Shown here: piece after piece, positions 17,126 to 27,362 of the stretch
How positions within the stretch are numbered: position 1 is the first letter of the stretch
How the letters are laid out: every line of letters begins with the position of its first letter
Assembly (NCBI GenBank): GCA_040902725.1
Contig: JBBDWU010000041.1
Coordinates: 1 to 64,000 of the forward strand
Length of the DNA: 64,000 bases
From: JACVRU01 sp040902725
GTDB lineage: Bacteria > Actinomycetota > Thermoleophilia > Gaiellales > Gaiellaceae
Direction: 5' to 3'
Translations under genes and position numbers: made by a program
Notes under the pieces: model-generated
The model's input: the letters and a program-made list of their open reading frames with translations, nothing else
The model's database searches: none
What the model was told of the DNA's origin: nothing

Positions 17126-18327
17126 CGGACTCGGGCGAGCGGGGCGAGCGGGCGGGCTTCCAGAGCGCGGTGTCGGCGTGGTTCGGGTCCCGCCTCGGCG
17201 GCGTGCTCGTGCCGGTCATGGCGGCGCTGCTCGCATTCTTCGTCGGCGGCCTCGTGGTCGCGGCGACGAAGAAGAACCCCTTCGGGGCCTACAAGGCGAT
17301 CTTCGAGGGCACGGGGCTCACCTGGTTCTGGCCCTTCCTCGGCGACCAGGAGCGGGCCGCCGCCGCCTCCGACCTCCAGCAGACGCTGATCATCATGACG
17401 CCGCTGATGCTGACCGCCCTCGCGGTCGCGTTCGCGTTCCGCTGCGGGATGTTCAACATCGGCGGCCAGGGCCAGTACTGGATCGGCCTGATCGCGGCGA
17501 TCTACATCGGCACGCACTTCGAGGGCACGCCGCGGGCCGCGCACGTCGCCTTCGCGATCATCTGCGCGACGCTCGCCGGCGCGATCTGGGGCGGAATCGC
17601 CGGCATCCTCCGGGCCACCGTCGGCGCCCACGAGGTGATCTCGACGATCATGCTCAACTGGATCGCGATCTACGGCGGCAAGTACCTCTTCGAGCTGGGG
17701 GGGTCGCTCCAGGGAACGGATCCCTCGATCCCGCGCTCGCACGACATCTTCGAGTCGGCGCACCTCTGGCCGATCTGGGGGGCGCTCCAGCCACTCCACG
17801 CGGGCCTCTTCATCGCCATGTTCGGGCTGATCGTCTACCACTTCCTGCTCAACCGGACGACGCTGGGCTACGAGGTGCGAGCAGTCGGCTTCAACCCCGA
17901 GGCCGCCCGGTACGGGGGCATCTCCGTCGGCCGCAACTACTTCCTCGCGCTCGCGATCTCGGGCTCGTTCGCGGGCCTGGCCGGCGCCGTGGATGTGATG
18001 GGATGGAAGTTCCGCGTCGCCACGAACGACTTCGACGCGGGCGACGTCGGCTTCGTCGGCATCGCCGTCGCCCTGCTCGGGCGGAACAAGGCGGTCGGCA
18101 TCCTCTTCGCGGCGCTGCTCTTCGCGGCGCTCAAGGTGGGAACCTCGCCGCGGCAGCTCGACGAGAAGGTCTTCCCGCCGGAGCTGGCGGGCAACCTCGC
18201 CACGATGATCCAGGCGTTGATCATCATGTTCGTCGGCGCCGAGCTGCTGATCGTCTACATCTGGGGCCTGCGCCGCCGGGTCGGCTTCTCGGGTCCTGCA
18301 CGAGTTCAACCGGAGCTGAAGCAATGA
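17122..18327 (+). CDS. ABC nucleoside importer permease, subunit 1
   Basis: 401 aa integral membrane protein of the BPD_transp_2 type with about eight to ten hydrophobic segments. The conserved FRCGMFNIGGQGQYWIG block and the NPEAARYGGI loop are typical of YufP-like permeases. TTG 17122 overlaps the ATPase stop by four bases. A periplasmic or cytoplasmic insert of about 50 residues lies after the first membrane span. Confidence 0.92.
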   Translation: MTDSGERGERAGFQSAVSAWFGSRLGGVLVPVMAALLAFFVGGLVVAATKKNPFGAYKAIFEGTGLTWFWPFLGDQERAAAASDLQQTLIIMTPLMLTALAVAFAFRCGMFNIGGQGQYWIGLIAAIYIGTHFEGTPRAAHVAFAIICATLAGAIWGGIAGILRATVGAHEVISTIMLNWIAIYGGKYLFELGGSLQGTDPSIPRSHDIFESAHLWPIWGALQPLHAGLFIAMFGLIVYHFLLNRTTLGYEVRAVGFNPEAARYGGISVGRNYFLALAISGSFAGLAGAVDVMGWKFRVATNDFDAGDVGFVGIAVALLGRNKAVGILFAALLFAALKVGTSPRQLDEKVFPPELAGNLATMIQALIIMFVGAELLIVYIWGLRRRVGFSGPARVQPELKQ

Positions 18328-19541
18328 GCACGATGCAGGGCGTCATCGACCGGTCGCGCCGGCTCGCGGCGCCCCGCGCGGTGGCGATCGCCGGCATCGC
18401 GCTCGGCGTCCTCGCGATCTGGCTGGCGCTGCCGCCGTGGACCGCGGAGTCGCTCGGCTTCCCGATCGCCGCGGGGTTCCTCGGCGTCGCCGCCGGGCTC
18501 TACGCGCTCATGCGGGAGGAGCGCCGGCTCGGCTGGTGGGCGGTGGGCGTCGCAGTAGGGGGTACGGCCGCCGCCCTCTGGCTCCAGGGACGCGACACGG
18601 AGACGCTGTCCGCGATCTTCGGCACGGGGCTCGTCGCGGCGATGCTCCGCTTCGCGACCCCGCTCGCGTTCGCGGCGATCGGCGGCGTCTTCTCCGAGCG
18701 CGCGGGCGTCGTCAACATCGGCCTCGAGGGGATGATGCTCGCGGGCGCCTTCTTCGGAATCTGGGCGACCGCCTGGAGCGGCTCCTGGATCATCGGCCTG
18801 TTGATGGCGATGGCCTTCGGCGGGTTCTTCGGCCTGATCCACGCGTTCTTCTCCATCCACCTGCGCACCGACCAGATCGTCTCCGGCTTCGCGATCAACT
18901 TCCTCGCGCTCGGCCTGACCGGCTACCTCTTCCGTTCGATCTACGGCACGCAGGGGACGCCCTCGGGGGTCGACCGGATCCCGGACGTCCATCTGCCGCT
19001 CGAGTGGATGCGGGGCGTCGGCCTCGGCCGCTTCATCGACGACGTGTTCGGCCAGCTCAACCTGATGATCTGGCTGATGTTCATCGTCCTGATCGTGGCG
19101 TGGCTCGTCCTCTTCAGGACGCCGATCGGCCTGCGACTGCGGGCGGTGGGCGAGCATCCTCGCGCGGCCGACACGGTGGGAATCAACGTCTACGCCGTGC
19201 GCTATGCGGCCGTGGTCGCATCGGGCATGCTCGCCGCGCTCGGCGGCGCCTACCTCTCGATCGGGTTCGGCGGCTCGTTCAACGAGAACATGACCGCGGG
19301 CCGCGGGTTCATCGCCCTGGCCGCCGTCATCCTCGGCAAGTGGAGCCCGCTCGGCGCCTTCGGAGCGACCTTGCTCTTCGGCTTCGGGTTCGCGATCTCG
19401 ATCCCGCTCCAGCGCGAGGCGGACATCTCCGCCAACCTGCTCTCGACGCTGCCCTATGTCCTCACCCTGATCGCGCTGGTCGGCGTGATCGGCCGCTCGA
19501 TCCCGCCCGCCGCCGTCGGCCGCCCGTACTCGAAGCAGTAA
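18324..19541 (+). CDS. ABC nucleoside importer permease, subunit 2
   Basis: 405 aa, paralogous to the preceding permease and of the YufQ type. FSERAGVVNIGLEGMMLAGA and the GEHPRAADTVGINVY loop are family features. There are about ten hydrophobic segments, with extra ones at the N-terminus. ATG 18324 overlaps the previous stop (ATGA). It ends the transporter operon and is followed by a perfect hairpin at 19611. Confidence 0.92.
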   Translation: MSTMQGVIDRSRRLAAPRAVAIAGIALGVLAIWLALPPWTAESLGFPIAAGFLGVAAGLYALMREERRLGWWAVGVAVGGTAAALWLQGRDTETLSAIFGTGLVAAMLRFATPLAFAAIGGVFSERAGVVNIGLEGMMLAGAFFGIWATAWSGSWIIGLLMAMAFGGFFGLIHAFFSIHLRTDQIVSGFAINFLALGLTGYLFRSIYGTQGTPSGVDRIPDVHLPLEWMRGVGLGRFIDDVFGQLNLMIWLMFIVLIVAWLVLFRTPIGLRLRAVGEHPRAADTVGINVYAVRYAAVVASGMLAALGGAYLSIGFGGSFNENMTAGRGFIALAAVILGKWSPLGAFGATLLFGFGFAISIPLQREADISANLLSTLPYVLTLIALVGVIGRSIPPAAVGRPYSKQ

Positions 19542-19610
19542 GTGTCCCGTTCGGCGGGAGTCAGTGGGCCTCAGGCGGCTGCAAAGCTGCGCTGTGCGGC
19601 GTCCTCGGTC

Positions 19611-19634
19611 GCGCCCGTATTCTCATACGGGCGC
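19611..19634. terminator. perfect 10-bp hairpin after the transporter operon
   Basis: GCGCCCGTAT (19611-19620) and ATACGGGCGC (19625-19634) flank the loop TCTC. No T-run follows. It lies 70 nt after the last permease gene. It could be a terminator or a REP-like palindrome; only one copy is noticed in this window. Confidence 0.55.
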
Positions 19635-19654
19635 TCCCTGCGTCCTAGCCCAGC

Positions 19655-20029
19655 TTGCTTTTCGCGCGCCTGAGACCCGAGACCCCCACCAAACTGGACA
19701 CCGAGAGCAACGGGCTTGCCTGGGCGGCGGTGATCGCCGGCTTCCTCGCCGTGGCGGCGTTGCCGGTCGCGGTCGGCCTGGCCGAGCTGCTCGAGGCAGT
19801 CGAGCTCCTGGATGCGGCCGCGGCGATCCCGGTTGCCGTCGCGCTCGGCGTGGCCGCCCTGAGGCTCGCGGGGGAGGGGAGGCGGCGCAGCGAGCGCACG
19901 CTCGGGCGCGTCGGCGGGGCGGGCGCGGCGCGGGCGGGGAGGATCCTCGGGGTGCTCGGCCTCTGTCTCGCCGCCGCCGGGGCGATTGCGGTCGTCACGT
20001 ATTACGCGCTTTCCCGATTCGCCGAATAG
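19655..20029 (+). CDS. small integral membrane protein of unknown function
   Basis: 124 aa from TTG 19655. Three hydrophobic stretches are visible (about residues 20-45, 52-70 and 95-118), with a basic Arg-rich loop between the second and third. No recognised family. It lies 18 nt upstream of the RodZ-like gene and may be co-transcribed. The start is uncertain because no clear ribosome binding site is seen. Confidence 0.6.
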   Translation: MLFARLRPETPTKLDTESNGLAWAAVIAGFLAVAALPVAVGLAELLEAVELLDAAAAIPVAVALGVAALRLAGEGRRRSERTLGRVGGAGAARAGRILGVLGLCLAAAGAIAVVTYYALSRFAE

Positions 20030-20047
20030 CCTCTACAATCGTGCGGC

Positions 20048-20776
20048 GTGTTCGAGATCGGGAGCAGCCTTCGCGAGGCGCGGATCCGTCATGGCTATGA
20101 CCTCGCAGAGGCCGAGGCCGCCACCAAGATCCGGCCGAAGTACCTGACCGCCCTGGAAGAGGAGCGGTTCGACGTGCTGCCCGCGACCATGTACGTGAAG
20201 GGCTTCCTGCGCTCGTACGCGGAGTACCTGGGGCTCGACGGTCAGCTCTACGTCGACGAGTACAACACCCGCTACGGCTCGGGCGACGAAGAGTACGTCG
20301 TCCAGCAGCCGACCCGGCGGCGGCAGCGCCCCTCGCCCGCCCACAGGCGCGTCGAGTCGCGCGTGCTCGTACTGACCCTCGTCGGCATCCTCGCGGCCGC
20401 GAGCCTCGTCGTGCTCGCCTGGAAGCGCGGCGACGCCGACCCGGGCACCGTCGCGAACCTCGACTCGCGCGAACCGCCCGCCGCCGTCACCCAGGCGCTG
20501 GCGACGCCGAGGCCCGCCGTGAGCCTCGTCCTCGCCGCGGTCACCGGAAACTCGCTCGTCATCGTCCACCGCGGCTCGAGCAGCGGCGAGATCCTCTTCG
20601 AGGGCACGATCGAGCGCGGGAGCAGCCGGAGGTTCACGGGCACCCGCCTCTGGCTCAACATCAGCTCGCCGGACAACCTCCTGGCGCGGCTGAACGGGAC
20701 GACGGTGGCGCTGCCGGCGGTCAAGCGGCCGGTCGTCCTGCTCGCGACGAAGAAGGGCCTGGCGCCGGCTTCCTAG
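20048..20776 (+). CDS. RodZ-like helix-turn-helix membrane protein
   Basis: 242 aa. The N-terminal HTH_25 domain (residues about 5-75; SLREARIRHGYDLAEAEAAT, then YVKGFLRSYAEYLGL) is characteristic of RodZ. A basic stretch precedes a single membrane span at about 106-125. The outer C-terminal part (about 160-238) resembles the DUF4115 domain. RodZ links the MreB elongasome to the membrane, and in many actinobacteria and firmicutes such a gene lies between ftsK and cinA, as here. pgsA, often in this interval, is instead at 50859. The GTG stop codon overlap with cinA is one base. Confidence 0.87.
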   Translation: MFEIGSSLREARIRHGYDLAEAEAATKIRPKYLTALEEERFDVLPATMYVKGFLRSYAEYLGLDGQLYVDEYNTRYGSGDEEYVVQQPTRRRQRPSPAHRRVESRVLVLTLVGILAAASLVVLAWKRGDADPGTVANLDSREPPAAVTQALATPRPAVSLVLAAVTGNSLVIVHRGSSSGEILFEGTIERGSSRRFTGTRLWLNISSPDNLLARLNGTTVALPAVKRPVVLLATKKGLAPAS

Positions 20777-22044
20777 TGCCGCCGCGCGGCTTCGTCGTCG
20801 TCACGGGCAGCGAGCTCGTCCGCGGGGACCGCACCGACCTCAACGGGCCGTTCCTCGCGCGCGAGTTGCTCTTACTCGGAATCGAGCCCGCCCGCATCGC
20901 GATCGTCGGCGACCGGCCGGACGAGCTGCGCGCGGCGCTGGCGGAGGGGCTCGAGGCCGATCTGTGCGTGACGTCGGGCGGTCTGGGGCCGACCCACGAC
21001 GACCGCACGGTCGAGCTCGTCGCCGAGGCTCTGGGGCGTCCGCTCGCGGTCGACGAGGGGCTACGGGGCGAGATCGAGGCCGTCTCGCGATCGGTGGCGG
21101 AGCGGCTGCGACGGCCCTACGCGGACTTCGAGGAGGGCGTCGTCAAGCAGGCGACCCTGCCCGAGGGCGCGCTCGTCGTGGGCGTGGCGGGGACGGCGCC
21201 CGCGCTGGCGCTCGCGCACGGTGAGGGGGCCGTCGTCGTGCTGCCCGGGCCGCCCGGCGAGCTTCGCCGCCTGTGGCCGCGCGCGCTCGAGAGCGAGCCG
21301 GTGAGGCGTGTCCTCGCGCGTGCGCGGGCTCCCCAGCGGCGCGTGATCCGCTTCTTCGGGGCGAGCGAGTCGGCGGTCGCTCGCGCGCTCGCGGAGGCCG
21401 GGGGCGACGGGGACGGCGTCGAGGCCACAATCTGCGCGCGGGACTTCGAGATCCACGTCGACCTGCTCGCGGAGCCGGGCGCGGAGGAGCGGGCGGCCGC
21501 GCTGGAAGCCAGGATCGCGGCGCCGCTCGAGCGGTTCGTCTTCGCGCGTGACGAGCGGCCGGTAGAGGAGCTCGTGCTCGAGCTCTGCCGCGAGCGCGGG
21601 CTGACGCTGGCGGCGGCGGAGTCGTGCACCGGCGGCCTGGTCTCGGCCCGGCTGACCGACGTCGCCGGCTCGAGCGACGTCTTCCGCGGCGGGGTCGTGG
21701 CCTACGCGGACGGGGTGAAGCACTCGCAGCTGCTCGTCTCCGACGACGTCCTCGCCCAGCATGGGGCGGTTTCTGCGGAGACGGCGGAGGCGATGGCCCA
21801 GGGGGCCCGGCGGGCGTTGGGCGCCGACGTGGGCGTGTCCGTGACGGGCATCGCCGGGCCAGAGGGCGGAACCCCACAGAAGCCGGTCGGCCTCGTGTAC
21901 CTGCACGCCGCCGGGCCCGACGGCGACCGCTCGCTGGAGCTGAAGATCCCCGGCAGCCGGACCGACGTGCGCGCCCGCGCCACCCTCTCCGTGCTGCACC
22001 TCGTCCGGCGTCTCCTGGCACAGAGCCGGCACGAAGAGGAGTGA
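20776..22044 (+). CDS. cinA: CinA-family protein (competence/damage-inducible; NMN amidohydrolase-like)
   Basis: 422 aa. The N-terminal MoCF-binding-like domain (about 1-170) has TGSELVRGDRTDLNGPFLA and SGGLGPTHDDRT. The C-terminal PncC-type domain (about 265-420) contains the AAESCTGGL and SVTGIAGPEGG motifs of nicotinamide-nucleotide deamidase. It therefore probably recycles pyridine nucleotides. Its stop overlaps the thpR start, and recA follows, the classical cinA-recA arrangement. Confidence 0.93.
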   Translation: MPPRGFVVVTGSELVRGDRTDLNGPFLARELLLLGIEPARIAIVGDRPDELRAALAEGLEADLCVTSGGLGPTHDDRTVELVAEALGRPLAVDEGLRGEIEAVSRSVAERLRRPYADFEEGVVKQATLPEGALVVGVAGTAPALALAHGEGAVVVLPGPPGELRRLWPRALESEPVRRVLARARAPQRRVIRFFGASESAVARALAEAGGDGDGVEATICARDFEIHVDLLAEPGAEERAAALEARIAAPLERFVFARDERPVEELVLELCRERGLTLAAAESCTGGLVSARLTDVAGSSDVFRGGVVAYADGVKHSQLLVSDDVLAQHGAVSAETAEAMAQGARRALGADVGVSVTGIAGPEGGTPQKPVGLVYLHAAGPDGDRSLELKIPGSRTDVRARATLSVLHLVRRLLAQSRHEEE

Positions 22045-22595
22045 ATCGGGCCGGTAGCTTGGAGGGCCGTGAGCACGCACGGCTCTTCCTCGGGCTTCCG
22101 CTGCCCGCAGACGCGGTGGCGGCGCTCGTTCCCTGGCAGGAGCGCGAGCTTCGCGGCGGCCGCGTCGTGGAGCCACCGAACCTCCACGTCACGCTTGCGT
22201 TTCTCGGCTCGACGCCCGTGGAGCGGGTCCCGGCCATCGCCGGCGAGCTCGCAGCCGCCGCGGGCGCTGCGGAGGTGCCCGTGCTGACGGTGTCGGCGTA
22301 CCGTGAGACGAGAAGCGTCGGCATGCTCGTGCTCGCCGACCTGGAGGAGCGCGCGACCCGGCTCGCGGCCGACGTCCACGCGCGCCTTGAGCGCCTGGGC
22401 GTCTACGAGCGCGACCGGCGAGGGTGGCTGCCGCACCTGACGGTGCTCCGCTTCCGCCAGCCTCCGCGCCTGCGGCCGGCGCTGCCCGACCTCGGCGAGG
22501 TCAGTCCGTCCGAGGCTGCTGTTTACCTATCCAGGCTCCGTTCAAGCGGGGCCCAGTACGACATCCTCGAATCGGTGGAGGTAGGAGGGAGCTAA
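22041..22595 (+). CDS. thpR: RNA 2',3'-cyclic phosphodiesterase / 2'-5' RNA ligase family
   Basis: 184 aa 2H phosphoesterase. The two HxTx motifs are HVTLAF (near residue 45) and HLTVLRF (near 135), both intact. FLGLPLP at the N-terminus is typical. GTG 22041 overlaps the cinA TGA by three bases, and its own TAA abuts the recA GTG directly, so it is translationally coupled within cinA-thpR-recA-recX. Confidence 0.92.
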   Translation: MNRAGSLEGREHARLFLGLPLPADAVAALVPWQERELRGGRVVEPPNLHVTLAFLGSTPVERVPAIAGELAAAAGAAEVPVLTVSAYRETRSVGMLVLADLEERATRLAADVHARLERLGVYERDRRGWLPHLTVLRFRQPPRLRPALPDLGEVSPSEAAVYLSRLRSSGAQYDILESVEVGGS

Positions 22596-23696
<1,101 letters not shown>

Positions 23697-23716
23697 GCGG
23701 ACGGGGCGAGCGGCCC

Positions 23717-24301
23717 GTGCCGCGGGTGACCGGGCTCCGCGAGCGGCGGGGCGGGCGCGTCGCCGTCGAAGTGGACGGCTCGCCCTGGCGGACGCTCCCA
23801 GTCGACGCCGCGGCTCGCGCCGAGCTTCGGGTCGGCGCCGAGCTCGACCGGGCCCGGCTGAGGACCCTGCGCCGCGAGCTGCGGCGTAGCGAGGCGCTGT
23901 CCTGGGCGGTCCGGGCGCTCCGCCGGCGCGACTTCTCGGCGCGCGGGCTCGAGGAGCGTCTGGAGCGGGTCGGGTTGCGCGAGGAGGAGCGGCGCTCGGC
24001 GCTCGGGACGCTCGAGCGGGCGGGCCTCCTCGACGACGAGCGCTTCGCGGCCGGCCGGGCCGGAGCCCTGGCCGAGCGCGGCTACGGCAACGACGCGATC
24101 CGGTGGATCCTCGAGCGGGAGGGAGTGGCGGCCGAGCTGACGGCGGAGGCCGTTGGCGCGCTGCCGCCCGAGCGGGAGCGCGCGGTGCAGGTGGCGGCGC
24201 GCCGCGGCGGCGGACCGGCGACTGCCGCGTACCTCGCGCGGCGGGGGTTCGCCGTCGACTCGATCGAGACTGCGCTTGGCGAGACGGCGGCTGAGGGGTA
24301 G
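23717..24301 (+). CDS. recX: regulatory protein RecX
   Basis: 194 aa RecA modulator. Three-helix RecX repeats are visible: SEALSWAVRALRRRDFSARGLEERL, then LLDDERFAAGRAGALAERGYG, then a C-terminal AAYLARRGFAVDSIETAL. Very basic and helical as expected. GTG 23717 lies 20 nt after recA. A short purine-rich stretch at the recX end may double as the ribosome binding site of a tiny reading frame at 24303. Confidence 0.9.
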   Translation: MPRVTGLRERRGGRVAVEVDGSPWRTLPVDAAARAELRVGAELDRARLRTLRRELRRSEALSWAVRALRRRDFSARGLEERLERVGLREEERRSALGTLERAGLLDDERFAAGRAGALAERGYGNDAIRWILEREGVAAELTAEAVGALPPERERAVQVAARRGGGPATAAYLARRGFAVDSIETALGETAAEG

Positions 24302-24302
24302 G

Positions 24303-24386
24303 ATGGTCAACGAAGTAGCTCGACTAGACAATTTCCCTGCACAGAAGGCAGTTCCGAAATCGGCAACCACGATCCGCACGTTCTAG
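24303..24386 (+). CDS. possible 27-residue small protein between recX and rny
   Basis: ATG 24303 follows GAGGGGTAG by a few bases and opens 27 codons (MVNEVARLDNFPAQ...IRTF) ending at TAG 24386. The stretch is less GC-rich than its surroundings. No homologue is recalled. It may be chance; listed because of the ribosome-binding-site-like spacing and the composition shift. Confidence 0.25.
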   Translation: MVNEVARLDNFPAQKAVPKSATTIRTF

Positions 24387-24523
24387 AGGTGACGATCAGA
24401 TCGAGGAGCAGCGACAGCTGAGGCACGCGCGACGCTAGGCCGCTAGCTCGTCGGGGGCCGGACCCGGCCCGCGGTACACCGATTCCGGGATTGCTCGGTG
24501 CAGGCCAAAAGGCAGGAGCCAGC

Positions 24524-26032
24524 ATGGCCGTTGCACTGGGAGTTCTCGCCGGCGCTCTCGCCGGGGCTGCAGCCGCCGTGGTTCTGATGCGGGTGTGGGG
24601 CGGCAACCGCGAGTCCATCCTCCAGGATGCGAAGCGCGAGGCCGAGTCCGTCCGCCGCGAAGCGGCGCTCGAGGCGCGGGAGCTGGACATGCGCCTGCGC
24701 GGCGAGCTCGAGGCGGAGCTGCAGGAGCGGCGCGAGCAGATCCACCGGATCGAGGAGCGCGTGCTCGCCCGCGAGCAGGAGATCGAGGGGAAGCTCCGCG
24801 AGCTCGACCGGCGCGACCAGGGTCTCGCCGACCGCGAGGTTCACGTCCGCGAGCTCCAGGAGCAGCTGAAGGAGGCGAAGCAGGAGGCGCTGGGGCGCCT
24901 CGAGCGGCTCGCCGGGCTGACCCTGGCCGAGGCGAAGCAGCAGGTGCTGCGCCAGAGCGAGGAGCTCGTCCGGCACGACCTCGCCCGGACCGTCCGGCAG
25001 CTCGAGGAGGAGGCGCGGACCGAGGCGCGGCGGCGGGCGAGGAACCTCGTCGCGGAGGCGCTGCAGCGGGTCGCCGCCAGCCACGCTGCCGAGACGACGG
25101 TGTCGCTCGTCGAGCTTCCCTCCGACGACATGAAGGGTCGCATCATCGGCCGCGAGGGCCGCAACATCCGCTCGCTCGAGCACCTGACCGGCGTGGACGT
25201 GATCATCGACGATACGCCCCACGCGGTCGTGCTGTCGTCGTTCGACCCGATCCGCCGCGAGATCGCGAAGCTGACCCTGACCAAGCTGCTCGAGGACGGT
25301 CGCATCCACCCGTCCCGCATCGAGGAGACGTACTACCAGGCGAAGGCCGAGCTCGACGACTGGATCCGGCAAGCAGGAGAGCAGGCGGTCTTCGAGGCGA
25401 ACTGTGGCGACTTCCACGAGGAGCTTGTCCGCATCCTCGGTCGGCTCCGCTACCGCACGAGCTACGGGCAGAACGTCCTCAAGCACACGCTCGAGGTCGT
25501 CCACCTCGGCGGGATCATGGCCGCCGAGCTCCAGGCGGGCGTGAAGACGACGAAGCGGGCGGCGCTGCTCCACGATCTCGGCAAGGCCATGAGCCACGAG
25601 ACCGAGGGGTCGCACGCGCAGATCTCGACGCAGCTCGCCCGGCGCTACGGCGAGTCCCAGGCGGTCGTGCACGCCATCGAGGCGCACCACTACGAGGTGC
25701 AGCCGCAGACGGTCGAGGCCGTCTTGCTCATCGCAGCCGACGCGGTCTCCGCCTCACGTCCCGGGGCGCGCGGGGAGAGCCTCGAGAGCTACATCCGCAG
25801 GCTCGAGAGCCTCGAGGAGATCGCGGCCCAGAAGCACGGGGTCGAGAAGGTGTACGCGCTGCAGGCGGGCCGCGAGGTGCGCGTGATCGTCGAGCCGGGC
25901 GAGATCGACGACGACGCCGCGATCCTGCTCTCGCACGAGATCGCGCGCGAGATCGAGGCCCATCTGGAGTACCCCGGACAGGTGAAGGTGACCGTGATCC
26001 GGGAGTCGCGGGCCGTCGACTACGCGAAGTAG
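24524..26032 (+). CDS. rny: ribonuclease Y
   Basis: 502 aa membrane-anchored endoribonuclease initiating mRNA decay. An N-terminal span (residues about 3-22) leads to a long Glu/Arg coiled coil (about 30-190). The KH domain follows (MKGRIIGREGRNIRSLE). The HD domain carries HTLEVVHL and HDLGKAM with the His-Asp metal pair. ATG 24524 is chosen because AGGAG lies 7 nt upstream. An upstream TTG at 24491 is less likely. The 220 nt before the gene hold only a GC dyad at 24455-24470 and the tiny frame at 24303. Confidence 0.96.
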   Translation: MAVALGVLAGALAGAAAAVVLMRVWGGNRESILQDAKREAESVRREAALEARELDMRLRGELEAELQERREQIHRIEERVLAREQEIEGKLRELDRRDQGLADREVHVRELQEQLKEAKQEALGRLERLAGLTLAEAKQQVLRQSEELVRHDLARTVRQLEEEARTEARRRARNLVAEALQRVAASHAAETTVSLVELPSDDMKGRIIGREGRNIRSLEHLTGVDVIIDDTPHAVVLSSFDPIRREIAKLTLTKLLEDGRIHPSRIEETYYQAKAELDDWIRQAGEQAVFEANCGDFHEELVRILGRLRYRTSYGQNVLKHTLEVVHLGGIMAAELQAGVKTTKRAALLHDLGKAMSHETEGSHAQISTQLARRYGESQAVVHAIEAHHYEVQPQTVEAVLLIAADAVSASRPGARGESLESYIRRLESLEEIAAQKHGVEKVYALQAGREVRVIVEPGEIDDDAAILLSHEIAREIEAHLEYPGQVKVTVIRESRAVDYAK

Positions 26033-26048
26033 CGGCTACCCTCACTGA

Positions 26049-27362
26049 GTGGTCAGGGGTCTCCTACTCGCCGTGCTCGCGGCGGGGCTCGCCGTGGCCG
26101 TGGCGACGCCCGAGCGCGGCCAGGCCGAGCCGGCTGCGACCTGCACGGCAGCGCAGAAGACCGCCCGCACGGCGGCACTCGCCGCCTTCAAGCGCGCAAC
26201 GCGGGGCAAGCGGCTCACGGCCAAGCAGCGGGCACGACTCACCGCGCTGAAGCGGGCAGCCGCCTGCACCGTTCCGACCCTTCCCCCGAGCTCGGGCGCG
26301 AGCTGCTCCTTCATGCTGGAGCGCAACCGGGAAGCGATTCTGCTCGAGCCCCAGTTCGGCGGGCCGTTCCTGAATGTCGGGCCGCTCTCGCCCGGTGGGA
26401 CGCTGCCGGCGAGCGGCCGGGCCGACGCCGTCCTCCTCTTCGTCGATTTCCCGAACGCGTCGGCGAGCGAGACGGCGAGCGCGCTCGCCACGAGCTACAC
26501 CGCCTATGCGAACTGGTTCGCGGAGGCCTCCTACGGGCGGTTCTCGCTGAGCGTGACGACTGTGCCGACCTGGTTCCGGATGCCCCGGGCGGGCTCGGAA
26601 TACTCGCTGTACAGCTTTGCCGGCCTGGACGCCTACCTGGCCGACGTGATCGCCGCTGCCGACTCGGCGGTGAACTTCGCGCAGTACGACGCTGTCTGGG
26701 TCGTCGCCGAGCAGAACGCGGGGGTGCTCGGCAACACCGCGTTCGCGCGCTTCCCGGGCCGTGGCGTGCGGGCCGACGGCGGCGAGGTCCGGTTCGGCGC
26801 GGTGATGGGCTCCGGACGGTGGCCGGGCCTGTTCCACTCGACCGTGGCGATGCACGAGCACCTGCACTCCATGGGCCTTCCGGACCTCGGGTACTCGAGC
26901 AAGGTGCTCGGCCGCTGGGACCCGATGTTCGCGGACACCGACGGCAGCTCGACCACCCATGTGCTCGCGTGGCACAAGTGGCTGCTCGGCTGGATCGATC
27001 CCGGGCAGATCACCTGTCTGGAGCAGCCGGGCCAGCTGGAGGAGACGCTGACGCCGCTCGCGCGGACCGGCGGCAAGAAGATGGTCGTAGTGCCGACAGG
27101 CTCCTCCACCGCCTACGCGATCGAGGTGCGGCGCCGGCTCGGCTACGACCGGACGATCTGCGCGGAGGGCGTCCTGCTCTACAAGCTCGACTCGCAGGTC
27201 CGCAACGGCGAGGGGCCCGTCGAGGGCCGCTCGGCGACCACGCGCTGCTCGCCGCAGAGCTCGCCGCTCGGTGTCGGGCAGACGTATGAGGACGGCGCGA
27301 TCAAGCTCGAGGTACTCGCCACCGACGGCAGCGCCTACCGCGTGCGCGTGACGAAGCGATGA
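26049..27362 (+). CDS. secreted M6-like metallopeptidase with intact HExxH
   Basis: 437 aa. The signal peptide covers about residues 1-27. A short Lys/Ala/Arg-rich helical segment (about 30-75) with paired cysteines precedes the catalytic domain. VLLFVDFPN and ASYGRFSLSVTTVPTWFRMP are typical of the immune-inhibitor-A/M6 family. The zinc site is HEHLH at residues 269-273, followed by SMGLPDLG. A beta-rich C-terminal region resembles the next protein. It is immediately followed by a paralogue whose start overlaps this stop (ATGA). The pair interrupts the usual rny-miaB neighbourhood. Confidence 0.85.
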   Translation: MVRGLLLAVLAAGLAVAVATPERGQAEPAATCTAAQKTARTAALAAFKRATRGKRLTAKQRARLTALKRAAACTVPTLPPSSGASCSFMLERNREAILLEPQFGGPFLNVGPLSPGGTLPASGRADAVLLFVDFPNASASETASALATSYTAYANWFAEASYGRFSLSVTTVPTWFRMPRAGSEYSLYSFAGLDAYLADVIAAADSAVNFAQYDAVWVVAEQNAGVLGNTAFARFPGRGVRADGGEVRFGAVMGSGRWPGLFHSTVAMHEHLHSMGLPDLGYSSKVLGRWDPMFADTDGSSTTHVLAWHKWLLGWIDPGQITCLEQPGQLEETLTPLARTGGKKMVVVPTGSSTAYAIEVRRRLGYDRTICAEGVLLYKLDSQVRNGEGPVEGRSATTRCSPQSSPLGVGQTYEDGAIKLEVLATDGSAYRVRVTKR

